Source: Spirosoma terrae
GTDB taxonomy: Bacteria; Bacteroidota; Bacteroidia; Cytophagales; Spirosomataceae
DNA length: 64,000 nt
Direction: 5' to 3'
Assembly (NCBI RefSeq): GCF_010435915.1
Contig: NZ_JAAFZH010000018.1
Location: 62,001 to 126,000, forward strand
Below are positions 18,992 to 27,297 of this stretch, one piece after another (positions within the stretch are counted from its first letter, which is position 1; each line of letters begins with the position of its first letter). The position numbers and the translations under genes are program-made. The notes beneath the pieces are model-generated. The model searched no databases, was not told the origin of the DNA, and worked only from the letters and a program-made list of their open reading frames with translations.

Positions 18992-19364
18992 GAGCTATGA
19001 ACTGAGTTAGTAATTGAGTTAATCTTATCTCCAGTCTTACTAAGGAGTTCGACATGGGCTTTCTTGTGGGCAACCTGATAATTTTATCATCTCATGATTT
19101 AAATATGCGGTACATAGATAGTCCAAAATCGCATCCCAAGAACAATGGCCACCTAAGGTGGCTTTATAACCAATAGCGTTATTTCAGAACGCTGCTGACC
19201 TTTGACAACGTTTTGAACCTCGTCAAAGGTCAGCGTAAAGCAGACGAAAATCAATTAAAAGTAAGTTAAGTCTTTTACAGAAAAGATTGACTACGCAACA
19301 GGAAGCCCTGTTTTATCGTACTATAGGATACAATTCGTCCTGATGACGAACTGATCCTTATTTG
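18992..19364. other. Upstream region of the first subtilase gene
   Basis: About 370 bases without a gene. The half next to the unknown gene shows only a short hairpin (GCCACCT-AA-GGTGGC near 19149-19163) and AGCGTT/AACGCT arms near 19175-19193. The half next to the subtilase is copy 2 of the duplicated leader. Confidence 0.5.
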
Positions 19365-19366
19365 AT
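19194..19366 (+). promoter_or_regulatory. Duplicated leader element, copy 2, in front of the subtilase gene
   Basis: A 13-bp stem (19194-19206 with 19222-19234) is followed by 19233-19366, identical except for one base to 17373-17506. It ends at the ATG of the subtilase, so it holds that gene's 5' untranslated region and probably its promoter. The stem reads GCTGACC/GGTCAGC here and GCTCACC/GGTGAGC in copy 1, a paired change that keeps the base pair. Confidence 0.65.
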
Positions 19367-22300
19367 GCGTATGTTATACCGTTTATGGTTCTGCGGAAGT
19401 CGGTTTTTAGCCATTCTCTTTCTTTTGATTTCCAGCCACTTATCCGCTCAGCAGCTTCCTTATTCTCTTGGGCAGCGCCAGCAGTTGGAAACACTTCGGC
19501 AAACCATACAGAAAACCTACGATGCTAACTATACGCGCGCCGTTTCGCTAGCCAATAAACTCGGACGACCGATCACTCAACTACGTAGCAATGGACAACA
19601 GATTACCCTGGCGGGGATCGATGATCGGGGGAATTTATTATACCATGCCACCAGTGTCGGAAACTCGCAGGTAGCGAATGCCACTCGTACGTCGGCCCTC
19701 TATGCGGGCGGTAGTCTTGGACTCAACCTATCGGGCAGTAGCGCTTCCGTTCAGAATAAACTGGGTATCTGGGATGGGGGTGCTGTCCTGTCGACTCATG
19801 TTGAGTTGAGAAATCGGATTACCCAAAACGACAAAGCCAGCACGGCTGTCGCTGATGAGGAACACGCTACTCACGTAGCCACAACCATGATTGGCACGGG
19901 TGTTAACGCATTAGCGCGCGGCATGGCCTTTGGTGCCAAACTACAGGCATGGGATTTTACCAATGATGTGTCTGAAATAACGGCAGCCGCGCCGAACCTG
20001 CTGATCTCGAACCACTCCTATGGCTATCAGGCTGGCTATCAATATAACCCTGATCGGCAGGGTTCCGTAAAATGGGAATGGTATGGCGATACCACCGCCA
20101 GTAAGGTATATGATTACAAATTTGGCTTATACGAATCCAACGCCCGATCGCTTGACCTCATCGCAAATTCAGCCCCCTACTATCTGATGGTCAAAGCCGC
20201 CGGTAACGATCATGGTGCCAGTGGTTATACGGCCGGACAATCGTACGTTCTGGTTAATCATGGCAATCAGATCAGTACCGTACCGCGCGATCTGCAAACA
20301 GGATACGACCAGATGTCGACATCGGCCATCGCCAAAAATATACTGACGGTAGGCGCTGCTTTCTACCCTGTTTACGGCTATAAACGACCAGCCGACGTAG
20401 TACTGGCCGATTTTAGCAGTTGGGGACCCGCCGACGATGGCCGGATCAAACCCGATATTGTCGGTATTGGCGTCAATATTTTATCCGCCAATTCCACCAG
20501 CGACAGCGCCTACGTAACGCTTAGTGGTACATCGATGGCCACGCCGAACGTATCGGGTTCGCTGCTGCTGCTTCAGGAATATTTCACGCAGTTGACTGGC
20601 CAGCCTATGCGCTCGTCAACGTTACGGGGGCTAGTGTTGCATACGGCCTTCGAAACCGGACCATCCATTGGCCCCGACTATCAGTTTGGCTGGGGCTTAC
20701 TGAATACCGAACAGGCGGCTCGTCTTATTCGTAATGACGACAAAACGCATTTGTTGAGCGAACGGAGTCTCACCCAGGGTCAACGCGACTCCATTCAGGT
20801 CATTGCATCGGGAAATGGTCCGTTGGTGGCCACCATCTGCTGGAATGATCCGGCAGGAGCCATCACCACCAAGATCAATGATCGTACTCCCAAACTCGTC
20901 AATGATCTCGACCTGCGTATCACCAACGGCACAACCATCAACCTGCCGTGGATACTGGACCCCGACAACCCGAGCAAAGCCGCTACCGCTGGCGATAACA
21001 CCCGCGACAATGTGGAACAGATACGGATCGAGAATGCCGTTCCCGGCAAAACATACACCATTGCCATCACGAACAAAGCAACGCTCAGCGGAGGCAAACA
21101 GGATTACGCGCTCCTTGTAAGCGGAGTTGGCGGACAGGTTTATTGTACGTCTGCGCCCAGCTCGTCGGCCGATAGCAAAATCAGCGGTGTTACGTTCGGT
21201 GGCATCAGTCAGACCGGCACCAGCGGCTGTACGACGTATAATGACTTTACACAACAAACAGTCGGTACGATTCAGGCCAGCCAGACATTGCCACTATCCG
21301 TCACTACCGGCACTTGTGGAGCGACCCGTAACGTAGTCGTTAAAGCCTTTGCCGACTGGAACGCAAACGGCAATTTCACCGACGCTACCGAAACGATTGC
21401 TACGTCTGGTGTTCTGAACGGTCCCGGCGTATTTACCACCAACGTAACGATTCCGCAAAGCGTAACGGTTGGCCAACTCATCCGGCTACGTATCGTAGCA
21501 ACCGAAACCAGCGATCCGAACGCTGTTAACCCTTGCGGTACGTATGGCAACGGCGAAACCCAGGACTATCTGGTTCGGGTCGTTACGTCAACAAATGACA
21601 TTGGCATCACGGACATTCCTTTCCCATCCAGTACATTCTGCGTGAACGACGCTACCGTATCGATACAGGTGCAGAATTTCGGTCCTCAAACGCAAACCAA
21701 TATTCCGGTTACGGTACAGATTACCGATGCGGCCAATACAACCGTTGCTACGTTGTCGGGTACGTTGGCTTCGTTAGCTGCCTATGGAACGGGACAGGTA
21801 ACGCTGGTGCCGACTACCGCCCTGAATCTGACACCCAATCAAACCTACACCTTTACCGCATCGGCGGTGCTGGCGAATGATCAGAACCCATCAAACAACC
21901 AGCTCACCGCAACCCGCACCGTCGCTCCACCGACAACGGGCGGTATTTTTACCGCAGCTACCTGTGGCATCGATACCGCTTTTTACCTGACCAACAAAGG
22001 CAATGCCACCGCCTTCTGGTATGATGCCCCAACGGGAGGCAATTTGCTGGCAGCGGGCAATGCCGTTTCCTTTTCGGGTAAACCAGCTACTGGCGTATTT
22101 TATGCTGCGCTGAATGAATTTAGTGGTCGGCTCGGCCCAACGGCGAAAAGTGCATTTGGCGGAGGCACATACGGCTACAATTACGGTCCGGCTCCGCTGA
22201 TTACGACGACCGTACCAATTACGTTATCGAGCGCCCGACTCTATATTGGTCATTCCGGTACGTTAACCTTTACCGTAGCCACCCTAAGCGGATCAACGGT

Positions 22301-23417
22301 ATCGTCGTTGACTATTCCCGTCACCGCAACCCGGACCTTACCGCTCAGTGCAACCGCTACGAGCGGCCAGCTGGCCGATGACCCCAACGATCCGGGTGCG
22401 ATTTACGATCTGAATCTAAAAATCCCGCAGGCCGGTACGTATCAGGTTACGATTGACTACGCCGACAGCGCGGCCATTTTCAGGAGTAATGTAGGCGTTT
22501 CTGGTTTTCCATATCGGTTGAATACCGCCAATGGCCAAACCGTTGTGTCTACAAAAGGGTCGCTGTTTGAGAACGCATCGGGCGGTTATGATACACTGAC
22601 TACAGCCTGGTATTATTTCTACGACCTGCAAATCCGTGCGGCCGATTGCCCATCGGCTACGCGGGTGGCCGTTACGCCTTCCTCAGGCCAGGCCTCTGTA
22701 GCCACCGTTACGCCCAACGTATCCACCAGCATTTGTCAGGGTTCCAGCGTTACGTTGCAGGCCAATACAGGTAGCGGATTGCTGTACCAATGGTACCGGA
22801 ATGGAACAGTTATTTCCGCAGCAACCAGCAGTACGCTATCGGTGGCATCGAATGGTAACTATGCCGTGCAGGTAACCGGTATATGCGCCCCCGCCCGATC
22901 AGCGGCTGTGACCATATCGATTCGGGCCGCCCAAACGCCAACCATTACGGTCAATAGCTTTACGTTAACCACGAACGCTACGTCCGGCATTCAGTGGCTG
23001 CTCGACGGCGTTCCCATTTCTGGCGCTACCAGTGCTACGTATGCTGTCACGAAAACGGGTCGCTATTCGGTTCGGGGCAATGTAAACGGTTGCGGTGAAC
23101 TCATTTCGACAGAAGTATATCTGGTCATTCTGGACGCGGAGCCAGTGGCCGAAGACAATACGTTGCTGGTTTATCCCAATCCGGCTACGAGCAAGGTAAC
23201 GGTTTCGCTGTCGTCGGCTACGTCGTTTCCACAATCGCCAACCGTTCGGCTGGTCGACATTCGAGGGGTAACGTTGCATACAACCACCCTGCAACGGGAC
23301 GGTAAATCATATTCTACGCAATTAGACGTAACAGGCTTAGCAGGCGGTACATTTTTTGTTATAGTTTCAGATGACAAAGCCCAGAATAGCTGGGTTAAAC
23401 GCATCCAGAAACCATAA
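19365..23417 (+). CDS. Secreted subtilisin-family (S8) serine protease with GEVED, CARDB-like, Ig-like and T9SS sorting domains
   Basis: About 1350 residues. Signal peptide (ending ISSHLSAQQ); S8 catalytic domain with Asp near 137 (GIWDGG), His near 167 (EEHATHVA) and Ser near 390 (LSGTSMATPNVSG). A PPC-like beta domain follows, then a GEVED domain beginning YCTSAPSSSADSKI (about 590-740, with FADWNANGNFTDATETIA), a CARDB-like domain (from NDIGITDIPFPSS), a further beta domain, and Ig-like segments (SICQGSSVTLQANTG; LYQWYRNGTVI). The last ~80 residues (VYPNPATSKVTVSLS to WVKRIQKP) are a type A T9SS sorting domain, so the protein is exported across the outer membrane and released or anchored. 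A TTG at 19362 directly precedes ATG 19365. Confidence 0.92.
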   Translation: MRMLYRLWFCGSRFLAILFLLISSHLSAQQLPYSLGQRQQLETLRQTIQKTYDANYTRAVSLANKLGRPITQLRSNGQQITLAGIDDRGNLLYHATSVGNSQVANATRTSALYAGGSLGLNLSGSSASVQNKLGIWDGGAVLSTHVELRNRITQNDKASTAVADEEHATHVATTMIGTGVNALARGMAFGAKLQAWDFTNDVSEITAAAPNLLISNHSYGYQAGYQYNPDRQGSVKWEWYGDTTASKVYDYKFGLYESNARSLDLIANSAPYYLMVKAAGNDHGASGYTAGQSYVLVNHGNQISTVPRDLQTGYDQMSTSAIAKNILTVGAAFYPVYGYKRPADVVLADFSSWGPADDGRIKPDIVGIGVNILSANSTSDSAYVTLSGTSMATPNVSGSLLLLQEYFTQLTGQPMRSSTLRGLVLHTAFETGPSIGPDYQFGWGLLNTEQAARLIRNDDKTHLLSERSLTQGQRDSIQVIASGNGPLVATICWNDPAGAITTKINDRTPKLVNDLDLRITNGTTINLPWILDPDNPSKAATAGDNTRDNVEQIRIENAVPGKTYTIAITNKATLSGGKQDYALLVSGVGGQVYCTSAPSSSADSKISGVTFGGISQTGTSGCTTYNDFTQQTVGTIQASQTLPLSVTTGTCGATRNVVVKAFADWNANGNFTDATETIATSGVLNGPGVFTTNVTIPQSVTVGQLIRLRIVATETSDPNAVNPCGTYGNGETQDYLVRVVTSTNDIGITDIPFPSSTFCVNDATVSIQVQNFGPQTQTNIPVTVQITDAANTTVATLSGTLASLAAYGTGQVTLVPTTALNLTPNQTYTFTASAVLANDQNPSNNQLTATRTVAPPTTGGIFTAATCGIDTAFYLTNKGNATAFWYDAPTGGNLLAAGNAVSFSGKPATGVFYAALNEFSGRLGPTAKSAFGGGTYGYNYGPAPLITTTVPITLSSARLYIGHSGTLTFTVATLSGSTVSSLTIPVTATRTLPLSATATSGQLADDPNDPGAIYDLNLKIPQAGTYQVTIDYADSAAIFRSNVGVSGFPYRLNTANGQTVVSTKGSLFENASGGYDTLTTAWYYFYDLQIRAADCPSATRVAVTPSSGQASVATVTPNVSTSICQGSSVTLQANTGSGLLYQWYRNGTVISAATSSTLSVASNGNYAVQVTGICAPARSAAVTISIRAAQTPTITVNSFTLTTNATSGIQWLLDGVPISGATSATYAVTKTGRYSVRGNVNGCGELISTEVYLVILDAEPVAEDNTLLVYPNPATSKVTVSLSSATSFPQSPTVRLVDIRGVTLHTTTLQRDGKSYSTQLDVTGLAGGTFFVIVSDDKAQNSWVKRIQKP

Positions 23418-26265
23418 GTATCGTATCCTGAATCAGTTTTACACATCAAAGCTCATAAGCGTATTCATTACCGTTTGGGGTAACCTGATCAGGGCTAAAC
23501 GCGCTGGCTGGATCGTGCTGTGTCTACTTATTCAACAGGCCAGTTTTAGTCAGTCAATACGTTCTGACTGGAGAACGGAACTTGTTCAGCGATACAGCGC
23601 GCTACGTACGCGAACGACCCAGTTGGCGAAACAACAGGGCTGGCCAGTCTACAGTCACTATGCTACTAATCGCCAATTGGTTTTGCAACGAATTGACTCA
23701 CTCGGGCAGCCTGTTTACTACACCCTTCATAATACAGAAGCAGCCCGAGCCACCCGTACCCAGTCGCTTTACCAGAACGGCGTGCTACAATTGGCGTTAT
23801 CGGGAAGTAGTAGCGCCTTGCGTGGTAAAATAGGCTTGTGGGATGGCGGGCGAGTTCTTACTACTCATCAGGAATTCAGCCCAGCTACTGCTGGCCCAGC
23901 TATTTTGCAGCAAATGGACACTACCGGTTCATACAGCGATCATGCCACTCATCTGGCCGGAACGCTGGTTGCCCGAGGCATCAACGCCCAGGCCAGGGGC
24001 ATGGCCTACGGTGCCCAGTTGTCTATCTGGAATTATAGCGACGACATTAGCGAAATAGCTGCTGCGGCCCCAAACCTGTTGCTCTCTAATCACGCGTATG
24101 GCCCAGTGGTGGGCTGGGTATATAACCCGTCTCGCCCCGGCACCGACCCGGCCCAGAAATGGGAATGGTGGGGTAATACGAGAATCAGCACAACGGAAGA
24201 TTATTTATTCGGTTTCTACACCTCACAGGCCCGTGATATTGACCAGATTGCAGCCAACAACCCTTTTTATCTGATGATCCGGTCAGCCGATAACAAACGC
24301 GCCGAAACCGGACCGCCCGCCGGAACGCCTTATTACCTAAGAAATACCAACGAAACCAGTACGTTAAACCGCAGCCGGAATGATGGGTACGATGTCATTC
24401 CTGCCGAAGCTACTGCCAAGAACGTATTGACCGTAGGAGCCGCCGACGTTACGTTTAATCAGCAGGATCAGCCAACCACTATTAACTCGACCGCCTATAG
24501 CGGCTGGGGCCCAACCGATGATGGGCGTATTAAGCCCGATTTGCTGGGTATGGGCACGAACGTGTTCTCAACCCTATCCGATGCGCCATCGTCTTACGGC
24601 ACCTACACCGGAACATCAATGGCGTCGGCTAACGTAACGGGTTCGCTTGTGCTGTTGCAGGAACTCTACATGCAACAAAAAGCGGCCACATCAACCAATT
24701 CCACGCAGGCCAGTCAGTTTATGCGTTCGGCCACGCTGAAAGGATTGGCCCTGCATACTGCCAGCCGGACAACACCCGCAACTGGTCCCGACTATCGTCA
24801 GGGCTGGGGTCTGTTAAATACGGAAGCCGCTGCACGAGTCATTTTAAACACAAATCAGGCTCATCTGATTCTGGAGCGAACGTTAGAATCGGGCGGGACA
24901 TTCACCCAACGAATTGTCGCCCAGGGCAATGAGCCGCTCATCATTACCTTGTGCTGGACTGATCCGGAAGGTCCAGCGACAGCCGTTGCAGCCGCTTCGC
25001 TCGACCTACAAACGCCTAAACTGATCAATGACTTAGATGTACGGGTTGCTGCCGGTGCCAATACGTTCCTGCCGTTTGTTCTCGATCCAGCAAATCCGTC
25101 ACGAGTGGCCACATCCGGCGATAACATCCGCGATAACGTCGAGCAGATCTATATCCAGAATCCTGTACCAGGTCAGGCTTATACGATCACAGTATCGCAC
25201 AAGGGCAAAATGAAGTACACGGGCCAGCCCTTTTCTATTGTTGTCAGCGGTCTATACCGGCTGCAATGTCAGTTTCCGGTGTCAATTACACCCGGGCGCG
25301 ATACAGTTCTCTGTTCTGGTGCCCGTTTGCAACTCAGCGCTGATAATAGAGCAGGTTTTACGTACCAATGGCTGCTTAATAATTTGCCCATTGCCAATGC
25401 CACTACGTCGACTTACCAGACGGCCACCGCAGGAGCCTACGCACTGCGGATGACCGACGCATCCGGCTGTTCGGTTACCTCGTCAACTGTTCAGGTACGA
25501 ACCATCGATGATGCAGTAAAAATAACGCCTGCCAGCACGCAATGGCTTTGTCAGGATGGCGCACCGATTCAGCTGACGGCAACGTCTACGACTAGTTCAC
25601 CCCTGGTTTGGTTACGTAACGGAAACGTGCTGACCGATGTTCAGTCGACTACGTTAAATGCTACGTTGCCGGGTCGTTATCAGGTTCGGCTTTCGCAGGA
25701 AGGCTGCCAGGCGCTGTCTGATCCGGTCGTAATCAGTGCCACTACGGTTGACACTATTTCTCTAACGCCCGAAGAAACGGACTTAACCTTTTTGCAGGGA
25801 GCAACCGTAACTCTTTACGCAACCACCGGGAAAGATTATCAGTATCAGTGGTATCAGGACAACCAGCCTATTGCCAGCGCCACCCGCGATCGATTTTCGG
25901 TCAGTACGCCCGGCATCTATAAAGTACGTATTACCCAACAGACCTGCGTGGGCTGGTCGACAGAGCGCTACGTTCATTTTCCGATTGTTACCAGTGTGGC
26001 ACCGCTTTCTGATTCGCTATTTACAATTTATCCGAATCCGGCCGAGCATACGATTGACATTCAGTATGCGTACCCCAATGTTCGCCAACTACGTATTAGC
26101 GTTATTGATCAGCAAGGTCGTGTGCAGCTCGAATCACAACTTTCCAACAGCCGAAACGGCCAGTTTCAGGGCTCGCTACGTCTCAATAACCTGGCTACCG
26201 GACTCTATTTTCTGAAGCTGGACGATGGCGAACGGACTCAGCTCAGGCGATTTATCAAGAAATGA
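23371..26265 (+). CDS. Second secreted subtilisin-family (S8) serine protease with Ig-like repeats and T9SS sorting domain
   Basis: A paralogue of the preceding protease. Catalytic motifs are GLWDGG (Asp), DHATHLAGT (His) and YTGTSMASANVTGS (Ser). It lacks the GEVED and CARDB-like parts and instead has three short Ig-like repeats of the form LxQWxxNxxPI, at about residues 660, 740 and 820. The C-terminal ~75 residues (FTIYPNPAEHTIDIQYAYP to RRFIKK) are a T9SS sorting domain. The start is uncertain: the only ATG in frame, 23371, overlaps the upstream gene by 47 bases and puts about 50 residues ahead of the apparent signal peptide (AGWIVLCLLIQQASFSQS), so initiation may use a non-ATG codon near 23450-23500. 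Likely co-transcribed with the first protease. Confidence 0.88.
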   Translation: MTKPRIAGLNASRNHKYRILNQFYTSKLISVFITVWGNLIRAKRAGWIVLCLLIQQASFSQSIRSDWRTELVQRYSALRTRTTQLAKQQGWPVYSHYATNRQLVLQRIDSLGQPVYYTLHNTEAARATRTQSLYQNGVLQLALSGSSSALRGKIGLWDGGRVLTTHQEFSPATAGPAILQQMDTTGSYSDHATHLAGTLVARGINAQARGMAYGAQLSIWNYSDDISEIAAAAPNLLLSNHAYGPVVGWVYNPSRPGTDPAQKWEWWGNTRISTTEDYLFGFYTSQARDIDQIAANNPFYLMIRSADNKRAETGPPAGTPYYLRNTNETSTLNRSRNDGYDVIPAEATAKNVLTVGAADVTFNQQDQPTTINSTAYSGWGPTDDGRIKPDLLGMGTNVFSTLSDAPSSYGTYTGTSMASANVTGSLVLLQELYMQQKAATSTNSTQASQFMRSATLKGLALHTASRTTPATGPDYRQGWGLLNTEAAARVILNTNQAHLILERTLESGGTFTQRIVAQGNEPLIITLCWTDPEGPATAVAAASLDLQTPKLINDLDVRVAAGANTFLPFVLDPANPSRVATSGDNIRDNVEQIYIQNPVPGQAYTITVSHKGKMKYTGQPFSIVVSGLYRLQCQFPVSITPGRDTVLCSGARLQLSADNRAGFTYQWLLNNLPIANATTSTYQTATAGAYALRMTDASGCSVTSSTVQVRTIDDAVKITPASTQWLCQDGAPIQLTATSTTSSPLVWLRNGNVLTDVQSTTLNATLPGRYQVRLSQEGCQALSDPVVISATTVDTISLTPEETDLTFLQGATVTLYATTGKDYQYQWYQDNQPIASATRDRFSVSTPGIYKVRITQQTCVGWSTERYVHFPIVTSVAPLSDSLFTIYPNPAEHTIDIQYAYPNVRQLRISVIDQQGRVQLESQLSNSRNGQFQGSLRLNNLATGLYFLKLDDGERTQLRRFIKK

Positions 26266-26416
26266 GCTTGCCTCACATCATTTATTCCTGACCTTTCTAC
26301 AAATCCCGGCGAAAAGATACCCCAGTCCGTATATTTTTCAGCAAATTCGTTGGCGATCTAAGTAAATTCATTTCTTGATTAGCTTACCTGTAGAGCTTGA
26401 TTTGTAGACCGTCAAC

Positions 26417-27295
26417 ATGAAAAGTAAACGCCGAACGTTTATCCAGCAACTTGCTGCTTTGCTCGCCTTAGGTACTCTTAATGGCACCAAAACAGTTGCC
26501 AAAGCCTCAAAACCGTATGTAGTATTTGTCACTGGCGACCATGAATACAGTGGCGAACTAACCTTGCCACTTATTGCCGCCGAACTGGAAAAGAATTATG
26601 GCATGCGTACGACCGTGCTGAAGTCAGTTCCTGATTACAATGGCGAAAAAGATATTCCCGGCCTGGAGGCTTTGCGCGAAGCTGATCTGGCCGTATTTTT
26701 TCTACGCTGGCGTCTGCTCCCCCAGGATCAGTTGAACTATATCGACGAGTATCTTAAATCAGGTAAGCCGGTCATGGGGTTCCGCACAACGACACACGCC
26801 TTCAATTATCCGGACGGCGATGACCGAAAACGCTGGAATGCGTTCGGTGAATTTGCGTTCGGCGCTCCTCCGGGCTGGGGCGGTAAAGCGCAGCACACCC
26901 ATTACGGTCACAACAGCACCACCGACGTAACGATTATTCCGGAAGCGGCTAAAAACCCTATTCTGACGGGCGTAGCACCATCCTTCCACGTAGCGTCCTG
27001 GCTATATCGCGTTCTACCCGATTACCCAGCCAAGGGAGCGGTGCCGCTATTAATGGGCAAATCGGTTAATCCCGACAAGGCCGCCATCGACAATCCCGTA
27101 GCCTGGACCTGGAAAAATCAGTGGGGAGGTAAGGCCTTCATGACGACTCTCGGCCATCCAGACGATTTTCAGGTAGAATCCGTCCAACGACTGGTTATCA
27201 ATGCCATCCATTGGGAGCTGGGGTTGCCCGTTCCTAAAAAATGGAAAGGAAAGATTGCTATTAATGTTCCTTACGGCCACCCTAAAAAATCCTGA
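26417..27295 (+). CDS. ThuA-family protein (class I glutamine-amidotransferase-like fold), exported
   Basis: 292 residues. The N-terminus MKSKRRTFIQQLAALLALG is a Tat-like signal. The ThuA domain shows YVVFVTGDHEYSGE, AELEKNYGMRTTVLK, ADLAVFFLRWRLLP, GKPVMGFRTTTHAF, a QHTHYGHNSTTDVTI block and the final KAFMTTLGHPDDF. ThuA of rhizobia is needed to use trehalose through 3-keto sugars; in Bacteroidota and Planctomycetes such proteins sit beside heme dehydrogenases and TIM-barrel epimerases, as here. It is two bases upstream of the large cytochrome protein, so they are translationally linked. The exact reaction is not known. Confidence 0.88.
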   Translation: MKSKRRTFIQQLAALLALGTLNGTKTVAKASKPYVVFVTGDHEYSGELTLPLIAAELEKNYGMRTTVLKSVPDYNGEKDIPGLEALREADLAVFFLRWRLLPQDQLNYIDEYLKSGKPVMGFRTTTHAFNYPDGDDRKRWNAFGEFAFGAPPGWGGKAQHTHYGHNSTTDVTIIPEAAKNPILTGVAPSFHVASWLYRVLPDYPAKGAVPLLMGKSVNPDKAAIDNPVAWTWKNQWGGKAFMTTLGHPDDFQVESVQRLVINAIHWELGLPVPKKWKGKIAINVPYGHPKKS

Positions 27296-27297
27296 TC

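Noticed and set aside
20697-21257. 186-codon minus-strand open frame inside the first subtilase
   Set aside because: Antisense to conserved protease and GEVED sequence; no signature of its own.
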